A stretch of 64,000 bases of DNA from Sphingobacteriales bacterium (GTDB lineage Bacteria; Bacteroidota; Bacteroidia; Chitinophagales; Chitinophagaceae), in NCBI GenBank assembly GCA_016235125.1, contig JACRLZ010000004.1, forward strand, positions 248,001 through 312,000, given 5' to 3'. The translations under genes were made by a program, and so were the position numbers. Shown here in pieces: positions 24,751-33,860 of the stretch. The notes beneath the pieces were generated by a model, which was given only the letters and a program-made list of their open reading frames with translations, was not told the origin of the DNA and made no database searches. Position 1 is the stretch's first letter; each line of letters starts with the position of its first letter.

Positions 24751-27700
24751 ATGAAGAAAGTATCAAGCCTGATGATTGTTTGCCTTTCTGTTTTCATGGC
24801 CATGGAAACCGGGGCACAAGTGAACACCGTGGAGTTCGGGAAAAACCGTGTGCAATACCAGAAGTTTAAATGGAAATATTACCAGACGGAAAATTTTAAT
24901 TGCTATTTCAGCCAGGACGGCCTGGGCCTGGGTAAATATGTGGCACAAATAGCCGAAGAAGAACTTCCCTCAATTGAAGAATTTGTAGAATATGGGCTGC
25001 AGCGCAGAGCAAACATCGTCATCTATAATAATTATGATGAGATGCAGCAATCTAATATCGGGCTGGGCATCGACTGGCAGAATACCGGCGGGGTAACCAA
25101 ACTGGTAAACAACAAAATGATCGTTTACTACGATGGCAATCATGAAAACCTTCGCCGCCAGATAAGACAGGGCATTGCAAAAATTTTAGTGGATAATCTT
25201 TTATTTGGTGATGACCTCGGCGAATTTGCCGCTAACCAGGCTTTGCTTGATCTTCCCAAATGGCTGACCGATGGCTATATTGAATATGCTGCGGAAAACT
25301 GGAGCACAACATTGGATGATGATCTGCGTGCCGTAATGCTTGGCGGCAACTATAATAATTTTTACCAGTTTGCTTTTGAAAAACCTTTGCTGGCCGGTCA
25401 TTCTTTCTGGAAATACATTGCCGACAGGTATGGCAAAAGCAAAACCACTTATTTCCTTTACCTGGCCCGCATTTACCGTAACCTGAATAATGCTTCCAAT
25501 AAAATTGCAAAGAAAAAATTCAAACTATTGCTGCAGGACTTTATGAATGAAGTGCCGCAGCAGTATTTCAAAGATATCCGTGGAAGGCGCAATTCACCCA
25601 AAGGCCAGCTCTCAGTTAGCGAAGAGATCGATAAAAAAGATTTCATCCGCTTCAATGCAAATCCATTACCAAGAAGCTTTACTTATGCAGTAGTGGAATT
25701 TAAACAAGGCCGTTACCAGGTAGTGCTGATGGAAAATTTTGTGAACCGGAAAGTATTATTGAAACTTGGCGTTCGCACAAGAGAAAAAGACCTGCATCCT
25801 AATTATCCCCTGCTGGCATGGGATGGCAAGGGTACAAGACTCGCTGTATTGTACAATGATGAGGGTGAAACTAAGATTTTTGTTTATGACCTGGTGAACC
25901 GGAATAAACTCCATGGACATGTAATCAAACAATTTGACCTGGTGCAGGATATGAAGTTCATGCTGGATGCCAACACTCTTGTGATGAGTGCGGTCAGAAG
26001 TGGTCAAAGCGATATTTATGTTTACAAAATCAGCCAGCAAAATTTTGAGCAGATCACCAATGATGTGTATGATGACCTGGATCCTTCTTTTGTAACTTTC
26101 CCCAATCGTACAGGTATTCTTTTTTCAAGCAACAGGCCATCGGCACAGGCAGCCAGCAGCGATGACTCGTTGCCCGGCAGGCATTTTAATATTTATTTAG
26201 TTGACAATTGGAATAAATCTGAATTCAAACAAATTTCAAAACTCAGTGACCTGAAACATGGCAATGCCCGGTTTCCTTCTCAATACAACCAATCACATTT
26301 TACTTTTGTAAGCGATGAAAACGGGATCAATAACCGGTATGCAGGCTTTTTTACAACTGAAAGAGCTGGTTATGATACGTTGATTTTTATCGGCGATGAA
26401 GTACTCCGCAATCCTGCACAAAAAGATGTGGATAGCCTGCTGAAAGAATGGAAAAAAACGGATATCGACTCGGTTGGGTATTTTTCCGTCACTAATGATT
26501 CTTCTTATGTTTTCCCGCTTACGAATTACCAAAGTAGTTTACTGGAAACAAGAACAGCCGGCGACAACCAGCAGGTAAGTGAAGTAGTGAAGCTGGGCGA
26601 CATCAAATTACTTTACAGACTAAGGGTGGATGAAAACACTTTGCATCGCCGCAATATAACAGCCCGGCCAACTGAATACATCAAGAAAGTAATTGAAGAG
26701 GAAAAGAAAGGCGCCAGCAAAATGACCAGCTTTACTCCGAAAACAGATACACTAAGTCAGAAACAAAAAGATTTTTTTAACACCGAATTCAAGGATGATA
26801 GCTTGAACAAAAAAGATGACAGCAAGCTGGGTAATGTAGTGGGTTCGGAAGAAATAGTTAAAGAGTCGGTTCTTAAAAAAGCCAAAGTCTATGAATACCG
26901 GCCACCAAAATTTTTCAATGATTATCTTGTAAGCGGATTTAATAATAATGTTCTGGTGAGCCGTTTTCAGCCTTACCAGGGCGGCGCAGGACCGATACAG
27001 TTAAGCAATGGCGATCCGTTCAATGGCATACTGAGAGTAGGTACTTCCGATCTGTTTGAAGACTGGAAATTTGCAGGAGGTTTCCGCATCAGCCCCGACC
27101 TGAACAATAATGAGTATGTATTTACCACGCAGTACCTGAAGAAAAGAATTGACTATGGCCTTACATATTACCGCACTTCACAAAAAATAATCGGGCCGGA
27201 TACAGTGATCAACAGCATTCTTTACAGTCCCCTGCAAAAAGTATATACCAACCTTTACCAGTTATCACTTACCTATCCTTTTAACCGGATACAGAGTCTC
27301 CGGCTTAACCTGGCGTTTCGTGGCGACAAATTTGCGACATTATTGACCGATTCAATTTCGCTGAAAGTTTTTGACAGAAAGTTAAACTATGCAGTGGCTC
27401 ATATCGAGTATGTGCATGATGATGCTATCAGTCCTGCCACCAATATCTGGATAGGTCTGCGCTGGAAAGCTTATGTGGATATAAATGCCCGGATAACTCA
27501 AAAAGTGGGACCCACAAAACTTGGTGACCATCCACAAACGATAAATGTTGGTTTTGATGCAAGACATTATCTGCCCATCTACCGCAACATCATCTGGGCG
27601 GTAAGAGCTGCAGGTGATTTTTCATGGGGAAAGGAAAAATTTGTTTATTACCTTGGCGGTGTTGACAACTGGCTGATGTTTGGCGAGAACGAGAAAACGG

Positions 27701-28173
27701 ACAAGAATGGAAATCTTGTTTACCGCTATTTCAACCCCGATCCTGCTCCATCCGGCAATTATGCTTACCAATCATTGGCGGTAAACCTGAGAGGTTTTGT
27801 TCAGAATGTGGCAAACGGAAATAATGCAGTAGTAATCAACAGTGAAGTGAGAGTTCCTGTTTTCAGTACGTTCTTCAACAAACCAATTAATAATGCTTTC
27901 CTGAGAAATTTCCAGATCGTTCAGTTCATTGACCTGGGCACTGCGTGGAATGGAAAGTTTAATAAATTAAAAAGACCGACCGTAACATACGGACAGCCCC
28001 CGGTACAGGTGAAGATCAAAGCAGGTGGTGTCGGGCCTTTTGCTGGCGGTTACGGATTTGGCGCCAGAAGCACATTGCTCGGTTATTTTCTCCGCTTTGA
28101 TGCAGGCTGGGAAATGAATGGCTTATTCCGCGGCAAACCAAAATATTATTTTGCAATGGGATTAGACTTTTGA
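24751..28173 (+). CDS. Large surface protein: peptidase-like N-domain, TolB-like propeller, outer-membrane barrel
   Basis: An 1140-residue protein with a signal peptide (ending METGAQ). Residues 30-270 resemble the peptidase-MA-like fold (WLTDGYIEYAAENW), but the expected HExxH is not there: the aligned helix reads RRQIRQGIAKILV. Residues about 320-560 look like a TolB-type beta-propeller (ILFSSNRPS, FPSQYNQSHFTFVSDENG). The last 430 residues are aromatic amphipathic strands that finish KYYFAMGLDF, a classic outer-membrane barrel end. Such proteins are often annotated as TolB-like translocation proteins; their function is unknown. A terminator hairpin follows at 28202. Confidence 0.85.
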   Translation: MKKVSSLMIVCLSVFMAMETGAQVNTVEFGKNRVQYQKFKWKYYQTENFNCYFSQDGLGLGKYVAQIAEEELPSIEEFVEYGLQRRANIVIYNNYDEMQQSNIGLGIDWQNTGGVTKLVNNKMIVYYDGNHENLRRQIRQGIAKILVDNLLFGDDLGEFAANQALLDLPKWLTDGYIEYAAENWSTTLDDDLRAVMLGGNYNNFYQFAFEKPLLAGHSFWKYIADRYGKSKTTYFLYLARIYRNLNNASNKIAKKKFKLLLQDFMNEVPQQYFKDIRGRRNSPKGQLSVSEEIDKKDFIRFNANPLPRSFTYAVVEFKQGRYQVVLMENFVNRKVLLKLGVRTREKDLHPNYPLLAWDGKGTRLAVLYNDEGETKIFVYDLVNRNKLHGHVIKQFDLVQDMKFMLDANTLVMSAVRSGQSDIYVYKISQQNFEQITNDVYDDLDPSFVTFPNRTGILFSSNRPSAQAASSDDSLPGRHFNIYLVDNWNKSEFKQISKLSDLKHGNARFPSQYNQSHFTFVSDENGINNRYAGFFTTERAGYDTLIFIGDEVLRNPAQKDVDSLLKEWKKTDIDSVGYFSVTNDSSYVFPLTNYQSSLLETRTAGDNQQVSEVVKLGDIKLLYRLRVDENTLHRRNITARPTEYIKKVIEEEKKGASKMTSFTPKTDTLSQKQKDFFNTEFKDDSLNKKDDSKLGNVVGSEEIVKESVLKKAKVYEYRPPKFFNDYLVSGFNNNVLVSRFQPYQGGAGPIQLSNGDPFNGILRVGTSDLFEDWKFAGGFRISPDLNNNEYVFTTQYLKKRIDYGLTYYRTSQKIIGPDTVINSILYSPLQKVYTNLYQLSLTYPFNRIQSLRLNLAFRGDKFATLLTDSISLKVFDRKLNYAVAHIEYVHDDAISPATNIWIGLRWKAYVDINARITQKVGPTKLGDHPQTINVGFDARHYLPIYRNIIWAVRAAGDFSWGKEKFVYYLGGVDNWLMFGENEKTDKNGNLVYRYFNPDPAPSGNYAYQSLAVNLRGFVQNVANGNNAVVINSEVRVPVFSTFFNKPINNAFLRNFQIVQFIDLGTAWNGKFNKLKRPTVTYGQPPVQVKIKAGGVGPFAGGYGFGARSTLLGYFLRFDAGWEMNGLFRGKPKYYFAMGLDF

Positions 28174-28201
28174 TCATTGATTAATAGGATTAAATTTATT
28201 G

Positions 28202-28224
28202 AAGCCCCTGATCGGGCTTTTATT
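28202..28224. terminator. Terminator shared by convergent genes
   Basis: AAGCCC (28202-28207) and GGGCTT (28214-28219) form a hairpin followed by TTTATT on the plus strand. It ends the large surface protein gene and touches the stop codon of the convergent DUF1361 gene. Confidence 0.65.
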
Positions 28225-28909
28225 CTGAGAATGAAATGAATTCCCCTAGCTTCTTAATGGTTAAATACATAAAAGTCATAAATACTGCATAACACAAAGT
28301 CATTCCCCATACATACCTGTTTGCAAAAGGATGTAAAAACATATCAGCTATTTCTTCAGCAAGTGAGAAAGGATTAGTAATCACATCCCAGCTGTTATAT
28401 CTCAAAAACCTTCCAATGTAGATCCCAAAGGAGCATAAAAACATAACTATAAAAATGAAAACGAAAGAAAGGTTCTTTCCCCTCGCTTTTTTCAGCATCA
28501 TCTCTATCCTTCTGAATGAAAGAATACCGCAAATAATTCCATTCCATGCAAAAGAAAAAATAAGCAAGAGATCAAACCACTTTGGCGCTGTTGAAAAACG
28601 ATGCAGATGGAATAAATCAGTGATTATATAGAAAGAATTGGGAATAAAGACAAGCCAGGCCAATACCACAATAAGCACCCTCCTTTTATTTCTCCTGATA
28701 GAACTTGTTTCAGCAAAGTATTTTGTAATCCAATATGGGATAAAAGCAAGGAATAAATTCCATGGGAGGAAGATATAGGCCATTGAATCAGTTACAATAA
28801 TTCTACCAAGCAATAAAAAACAACTGAAGGCAGAGGAAAGCAGCAGCCAGTGATGAATGGAAACAGACATTGCGATACCTGATGATCGTATCTGTTTAAG
28901 TAAAGTCAT
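28220..28909 (-). CDS. DUF1361 membrane protein
   Basis: A 229-residue protein with about six to seven membrane helices. DUF1361 hallmarks are FLPWNLFLAFIPYW (47-60) and WLVFIPNSFYIITDLFHLH (85-103). The function of the family is unknown. It starts 2 bases after the stop codon of the diacylglycerol-kinase-like gene and is the last gene of the operon headed by the palindrome at 31191. Confidence 0.85.
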   Translation of the reverse strand: MTLLKQIRSSGIAMSVSIHHWLLLSSAFSCFLLLGRIIVTDSMAYIFLPWNLFLAFIPYWITKYFAETSSIRRNKRRVLIVVLAWLVFIPNSFYIITDLFHLHRFSTAPKWFDLLLIFSFAWNGIICGILSFRRIEMMLKKARGKNLSFVFIFIVMFLCSFGIYIGRFLRYNSWDVITNPFSLAEEIADMFLHPFANRYVWGMTLCYAVFMTFMYLTIKKLGEFISFSE

Positions 28910-28911
28910 AA

Positions 28912-29310
28912 TTATAACTTTGGAATAAATACAATGCAGCCTGTGAGGAAGGCGGATACAGCTGCAACAAGCACTGCTGCTGCCGATATATCTTTAATAA
29001 ATTTAATCTGTGGTTTTCTCTCAGCTGAAATAAAGTCCATCATTTTCTCAATAGCAGTATTAAATAACTCAGCCGTCCATACAAACCCTGTTGTAAATCC
29101 AAGAGCAATGGCTTCATTTGCAGAAACTTCACAAGCAAATGCCAATACAATTACAATTATTGTAGCAGCCAAATGAATCCATCCATTATGTTCATTTCTA
29201 AAAAAAATTTTAATCCCATCAATCGCATATTCAAAACTTTTTAGTCTGTCCTTTACTGAAAATCTTCGTCTGCCGGATTTTGCCTGATTTAAATTGTCAT
29301 AGTTACTCAT
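28912..29310 (-). CDS. dgkA: Diacylglycerol kinase-family membrane protein (DgkA/UndPK-like)
   Basis: A 132-residue small integral membrane lipid kinase with three helices. Conserved residues are Glu40 (FRNEHNGWIH), the family block ELFNTAIEKMMDFIS (81-95) and KDISAAAVLVAA (106-117). Relatives phosphorylate diacylglycerol or undecaprenol with ATP. The gene is the fifth of a six-gene operon that also holds a Coq4-like and several membrane proteins, so a part in membrane lipid turnover is plausible. Confidence 0.92.
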   Translation of the reverse strand: MSNYDNLNQAKSGRRRFSVKDRLKSFEYAIDGIKIFFRNEHNGWIHLAATIIVIVLAFACEVSANEAIALGFTTGFVWTAELFNTAIEKMMDFISAERKPQIKFIKDISAAAVLVAAVSAFLTGCIVFIPKL

Positions 29311-29335
29311 CTCTTATTGTTTTTTTACATATCAT

Positions 29336-29719
29336 TCAGAAATTCTCACCAACCAGGTAAATGAACAATGTCAGTAAGGTAGTCCCGCTCAATATTGCGA
29401 TCAGCAATGGGAACCATCTTTTTTGAATGGTGATATGAAAATCAAACTGCTGTTGGGAAAAATTCCATCTGAAATGAAATACCTGTAAGAAAGTGATAAC
29501 AAATGCAAGCAAAGGCCCAAAAAGGATAAGCAGATTGATGTTCCATCCCAGGTTTTCACTGATGCCCAGTTGTTGCAAAAAAGGCCAGCTGCTCTCAAAT
29601 GGCCCATCTATATTGAATAAATATTTTAAACCTGAGATGGAAATGAAATATACTGCAGGCAACGTCAGCAAGAGTGCCAGTGAGTTGAGCCAGGTGTGAC
29701 GATGGGTAGTTGTTTCCAT
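29336..29719 (-). CDS. Small integral membrane hypothetical protein
   Basis: A 127-residue protein with three predicted membrane helices (about 11-31, 58-80 and 106-124) and no recognised family. It lies 25 bases upstream of the dgkA-like gene and 11 bases downstream of the Coq4-like gene, so it is translated from the same message. Confidence 0.75.
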   Translation of the reverse strand: METTTHRHTWLNSLALLLTLPAVYFISISGLKYLFNIDGPFESSWPFLQQLGISENLGWNINLLILFGPLLAFVITFLQVFHFRWNFSQQQFDFHITIQKRWFPLLIAILSGTTLLTLFIYLVGENF

Positions 29720-29730
29720 AAATAAATATT

Positions 29731-30210
29731 TTATTGACTGGTAAATACTTTGTTTCTTAATTCAACTGTTTGTTCCGGCAAAATGTTATTCCATGGCCAT
29801 GAATGGATTAAATTACTTTTTTTCCCAAGCCGGTATGCTGTTCTCATCTTTTTCCAATGTTCAGGCATTGTGATGAAACTATAAATGACTGTGGCCAGCA
29901 CAGGAAAGGATATACGGCCATTGCCCAGCATAAAACTTTGCAGGCAGGCCTCACCTTCATCAGTGGTGTCATATCCAAGCAAAACATGTTTCAGGTCATG
30001 ACGGGCATAATGATTCAGCAATGGCAGTTTTCTTTTTTCCAGAAAAAGATAGAGGTCATTTCCGAGACTTCCGGTGGGCAATTTTTTCAATTGTTCCATA
30101 GAATATATAAAGTGATTCGGCTTCCTGATTCGTTTGAGTAGCGGAAGGGCTATTTTATGTGTCAGAAAAACTAAAACAGCGGTTCTTGTTCTTACAAATA
30201 GTTTTTTCAT
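29731..30210 (-). CDS. Coq4-like protein with HDxxH-x11-E motif
   Basis: A 159-residue protein carrying the Coq4 zinc motif exactly: His71, Asp72, His75 and Glu87 in HDLKHVLLGYDTTDEGEACL, with the nearby ACLQSFMLGNG. Coq4 acts in ubiquinone biosynthesis, but Bacteroidota make menaquinone, so this relative probably acts on a different lipid or isoprenoid. The start codon overlaps the stop of the winged-helix regulator gene (ATGA), which signals tight co-expression. The N-terminus (LFVRTRTAVLVFL) may be membrane-associated. Confidence 0.8.
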   Translation of the reverse strand: MKKLFVRTRTAVLVFLTHKIALPLLKRIRKPNHFIYSMEQLKKLPTGSLGNDLYLFLEKRKLPLLNHYARHDLKHVLLGYDTTDEGEACLQSFMLGNGRISFPVLATVIYSFITMPEHWKKMRTAYRLGKKSNLIHSWPWNNILPEQTVELRNKVFTSQ

Positions 30211-30506
30211 TTCACTCCTTTTATCATGTTTTCCAATGCAGTGATATGTTCATTAAAGGCTTTCTCCCCAGCTTTGGTTATTGAATATGTAGTATTTGTT
30301 TTCCTTCCTATAAACCCTTTTTTTACTTTGATAAAGCCATTGTCTTCCAGATTCACAAGATGAGTTGCAAGATTACCGTCAGTGACCTCCAGCATTTGCT
30401 TCAGATCATTGAAATTAATTTCTTCATTCACCATCAGGATGCTCATCACCCCCAGGCGAATGCGGCTTTCAAACACTTTATTTAAACCATTAATAGGGTT
30501 CTTCAT
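30207..30506 (-). CDS. Winged-helix transcriptional regulator (HTH_34/ArsR-like)
   Basis: A 99-residue single-domain winged-helix protein: KVFESRIRLGVMSIL, then INFNDLKQMLEVTDGNLATH (recognition region about residues 32-55) and the wing FIGRKTNTTYSITKAGEKAF. No ligand domain is present, as usual in this family. It sits second in the operon behind a membrane protein, a pairing seen often in Bacteroidota, and probably binds the palindrome at 31191-31209 to regulate the operon. Confidence 0.88.
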   Translation of the reverse strand: MKNPINGLNKVFESRIRLGVMSILMVNEEINFNDLKQMLEVTDGNLATHLVNLEDNGFIKVKKGFIGRKTNTTYSITKAGEKAFNEHITALENMIKGVK

Positions 30507-30548
30507 CTTTGCTATTGACTCATTTGACTTATATGATCTGTTTGCCTT

Positions 30549-31184
30549 TTACTTTCTTTCGTACTTAAACCACATTACTGTTCCATAAACGATATGCAGC
30601 GCACCAAAACCTGCTGCCCAGAAATACAAACCGTAACCAATAAAATAAATGCTGATCAAACCCAGCATTATTTCACAATAACCGAGATACCGGATATCTG
30701 ACAATGTGTATTTGCTTGCATTTACCAGGGCCATACCGTAAAAAATAAGGCAGGCCGGTCCTACAAACCTCCATTCTCCATAATAAAGCATTCCAAGTAT
30801 AAACAACCCGCCTGCAGTCATGGGAATGATCATATTCCAGAATAAACGTTTAGAAGTGTGATCCCAAACGGGCAGGCTACTCTTTTTAGCTTTTCTCCAT
30901 GTCAGATAAAATGCAGAGATGAAAGCAGCCGTAAATGTAACTGCGGCAACAGCAAATAATTTTAAAGTGAATGAATCGTAAACTCCTGTTCGCAACGAAT
31001 CAATAAAATAACCCGCATGGCCCTCCTTTTCAATAATTCCATTGGCAATCCATGCTCCGCCCAGTGCACAAACACCGGCAGCCACTCCGCTTAATCCGCT
31101 CAGGCTGATGAACCGGCTGCTGCGTTCCATTATTTGCCTGATGTCTTTCAGGGCTTCTGTTGGTTGTAGATTTTTATCTTCCAT
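30549..31184 (-). CDS. Membrane protein paired with the winged-helix regulator
   Basis: About 211 residues from the ATG at 31184 (MEDKNLQPTEALKDIRQIM). A TTG 21 bases upstream lies inside the operator palindrome and is not a likely start. A short cytoplasmic lead is followed by about six helices (for instance AAVTFTAAFISAFYL and FGALHIVYGTVMWF). No enzymatic motif is seen. It is the first gene of the six-gene operon and, from its pairing with the regulator, may modulate it. Confidence 0.8.
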   Translation of the reverse strand: MEDKNLQPTEALKDIRQIMERSSRFISLSGLSGVAAGVCALGGAWIANGIIEKEGHAGYFIDSLRTGVYDSFTLKLFAVAAVTFTAAFISAFYLTWRKAKKSSLPVWDHTSKRLFWNMIIPMTAGGLFILGMLYYGEWRFVGPACLIFYGMALVNASKYTLSDIRYLGYCEIMLGLISIYFIGYGLYFWAAGFGALHIVYGTVMWFKYERK

Positions 31185-31190
31185 AAAAAG

Positions 31191-31209
31191 TACTTTGTAA
31201 TACAAAGTA
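31191..31209. promoter_or_regulatory. 19-bp palindrome, operator of the Coq4-like/DgkA operon
   Basis: TACTTTGTA, one base A, TACAAAGTA: a perfect 9-bp inverted repeat six bases upstream of the first start codon of the operon. It is probably the binding site of the winged-helix regulator encoded two genes in. Confidence 0.7.
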
Positions 31210-31310
31210 AATGGAGAGATTACGAATTTCCAAATCTTTTTTCCCTGCCTGAGTCATTTTTGTTGTTAAAATATCCCGGCAATTCCGCTACAGGTATGTA
31301 ATTTTATCGG

Positions 31311-33797
31311 ATGCGGCGCCGCTTACAGATGTTGGAAACTTTTATAATTGTCACCCTGTTATCAGGAACGGCCATGCCATGCCTTGCCCAACAAAAGATT
31401 ATTCAGGGCCTTGTTAAAGACTTGCACAGCGAGGAGCCCATCCCTTTTGCCTCAGTCTTTTTTAAAAATACTACTACCGGTAAACTTACCGACTCTGCCG
31501 GCCATTTCTCATTTACACTCAGCTCATGGCCATCAGATACCCTGGAAATTTCCTGTGTGGGTTATCAACCCTACTTCTTACTGATGAACAGTGCAAAGGA
31601 TAGTATAACAATTGAAGTGATGATGGAACGGGGCACTTTTAATGAAGGAGCCAGTGTAAAAGTGAAAGTGAATAAAGGTCTCTTGCTCTGGCGAAAGATC
31701 GTAGAGCATAAACCGGAAAATAACCGGTATAAATTCTATAATTTTTCATATGACCTGTATAATAAACTGGAGCTTGACCTGAAGAACATCAATTTTGAAA
31801 GATTCGGAAAATTAAAACCTTTAAAACCGATATCCACACTCATTAATCAAAACATAGATACATCAGAAGGGCAGAAATATCTTCCTGCATTTTTAACCGA
31901 AGTTATTTCCACTTATTATTACCAGGTAAAACCCGAAAAAAGGAGAGAAGTTATAAGAGCCATTAACAAAAATGGTGTGCGGAATGAAAGCATTAATAAA
32001 CTATTGGGTGGCATCAGCCAGATCGTAAATGTCTACAACAACTTTATACCGGTATTTGACAAAGAGTTTGTAAGCCCTATCAGTGATAACGGAGATTATT
32101 ATTACAATTACCGGGTTGTGGACACACAGATGATCAGCGAACGCCGCTTTTATCATCTTGTATTCACTCCCCGGCGCAAGGGAGGAGATACTTTTGAGGG
32201 TGATTGCTGGGTGCAGGCCGGTAGTTTCGCCATTCAAAAAATGAGTCTCCGGCTTGGCAAAGAGGCCAATGTAAATTTTCTCGAAAACCTGAGCATGATA
32301 CAGGAGTATAAAATGATAAACGACTCCACCTGGTTTTTATCAAGAGACAAATTTGTGGCCGATGTATCGCCTATTGGAAAAGACAAGCCCGGTTTTATAG
32401 GCCGCAAGACAACCACTTACAGAAATGTTATTGTAAATGATACCTCTGTCGCCAATGAAGTAAATAAAAATAAAATGCTGGAAGAGGTAATTACTCTTCC
32501 CGGAGCCGATGAAAAGGATAAAACCTTTTGGGCTGATGCAAGGCATGAACCCCTAAATAAAACAGAAAGCGGTATTATCAAAATGATTGATACGCTGACC
32601 CATGCCCCGGTATTTCAGAAATTCACCAAAACAATGAATTTTATCGGCACCGGCTATCTTGATATTGGCAATTACGAAATAGGACCCTGGTATAATTGGA
32701 TCACTTCAAGTGGATGGGAAGGGCTAAGATTGCGTTTTGATATCGGTACTAACAAACATTTTGATAAAAAAATCAAGTTTCACACCTATCTGGCTTATGG
32801 TTTTAAAGACAAAAAGCTGAAAGGAATGGCGGAGATATTCTACCTGCCTGATAAAGATCCCCGAACATTTATTTATTCGTCTTTTATCAATGACCTTGAT
32901 TTCGGGCAAAACTATTTTGGTGAAATAACATCGGATAACCTGTTTGCCATAGCTGCCCGCAAGAATGGCATCCCCGTAAAAAACATTAAGGTGAATGAAA
33001 AAAGATTAGAGTTTTTTAAAGAGATGACCCCGTGGATGTCAAATAAACTTGCTTTGATTCATAAATCAACACTCCCACTCCGCAACCTTTTACCAATTGA
33101 TTCTTTTAAAACATCGGTTGGAAAACCGCTAACTACTTTTGAAGTATCTCTTTCCGTACGTTTTGCCTACCTGGAACGTTTTCTGGAAAGTCATTTTTAC
33201 CGCAGCAGTCTTGGCAGTCCCTACCCTGTTGCTGAAATTAATATTAGCCATGGCTTTCCGGGAGTATTAAAAAGCAGTTACAGCTATACCAAACTTGCTG
33301 TAAGTATCTCTGATGATGCATCCATTCCGCCCCTCGGTAATATCTCCTGGATCGTATTTGCAGGTAAAACTTTTGGTACACTTCCTTATACGCTGCTTGA
33401 TATAGCTCCGGGCAATGAATTACATTACTACAATAAATATGCTTTCAACATGATGAACCGATGGGAATTCATTCATGATAAATATGCAGGAATAAACTTT
33501 GAACACAATATTGGTAATGGAATTTTCCGGTTGTTTCCCAAACTCCGTTTTCGGCAATTTTGGACTGTAAAAACCTTATGGGGCAGCCTTACGCCTGAAA
33601 ACAAAGCACTAAACTTCAAACAAGGCCACACTTTTCAAACCCTTGATGGTAAAACATATCTTGAACTCGGTACCGGCATTGATAATATCTTTCATCTTTT
33701 CCGGATCGATTTTATCTGGCGGGTATTGCCTTCCACACTTGCTAAAACTGGTGATAAATCATTCGGCATCTTTGGTAGCATCCGGGTTGGTTTTTAA
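31311..33797 (+). CDS. DUF5686/carboxypeptidase-like regulatory-domain outer-membrane protein
   Basis: An 828-residue outer-membrane protein. The signal peptide ends at MPCLAQ. Residues 28-110 form a CarboxypepD_reg-like domain (IQGLVKDLHSEEPIPFASVFF, shortened here as GLVKDLHSEEPIPFASV). The middle is the DUF5686 region and the end is a barrel finishing KSFGIFGSIRVGF. Such proteins are common in Bacteroidota; their role is unknown. It is divergent from the Coq4-like operon. Confidence 0.85.
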   Translation: MRRRLQMLETFIIVTLLSGTAMPCLAQQKIIQGLVKDLHSEEPIPFASVFFKNTTTGKLTDSAGHFSFTLSSWPSDTLEISCVGYQPYFLLMNSAKDSITIEVMMERGTFNEGASVKVKVNKGLLLWRKIVEHKPENNRYKFYNFSYDLYNKLELDLKNINFERFGKLKPLKPISTLINQNIDTSEGQKYLPAFLTEVISTYYYQVKPEKRREVIRAINKNGVRNESINKLLGGISQIVNVYNNFIPVFDKEFVSPISDNGDYYYNYRVVDTQMISERRFYHLVFTPRRKGGDTFEGDCWVQAGSFAIQKMSLRLGKEANVNFLENLSMIQEYKMINDSTWFLSRDKFVADVSPIGKDKPGFIGRKTTTYRNVIVNDTSVANEVNKNKMLEEVITLPGADEKDKTFWADARHEPLNKTESGIIKMIDTLTHAPVFQKFTKTMNFIGTGYLDIGNYEIGPWYNWITSSGWEGLRLRFDIGTNKHFDKKIKFHTYLAYGFKDKKLKGMAEIFYLPDKDPRTFIYSSFINDLDFGQNYFGEITSDNLFAIAARKNGIPVKNIKVNEKRLEFFKEMTPWMSNKLALIHKSTLPLRNLLPIDSFKTSVGKPLTTFEVSLSVRFAYLERFLESHFYRSSLGSPYPVAEINISHGFPGVLKSSYSYTKLAVSISDDASIPPLGNISWIVFAGKTFGTLPYTLLDIAPGNELHYYNKYAFNMMNRWEFIHDKYAGINFEHNIGNGIFRLFPKLRFRQFWTVKTLWGSLTPENKALNFKQGHTFQTLDGKTYLELGTGIDNIFHLFRIDFIWRVLPSTLAKTGDKSFGIFGSIRVGF

Positions 33798-33860
33798 TTT
33801 CGGGTTTGTTAATCCCTCAATCAAAGTTTTACTTATCTTCCTGCTAATAAAATTATTTAT

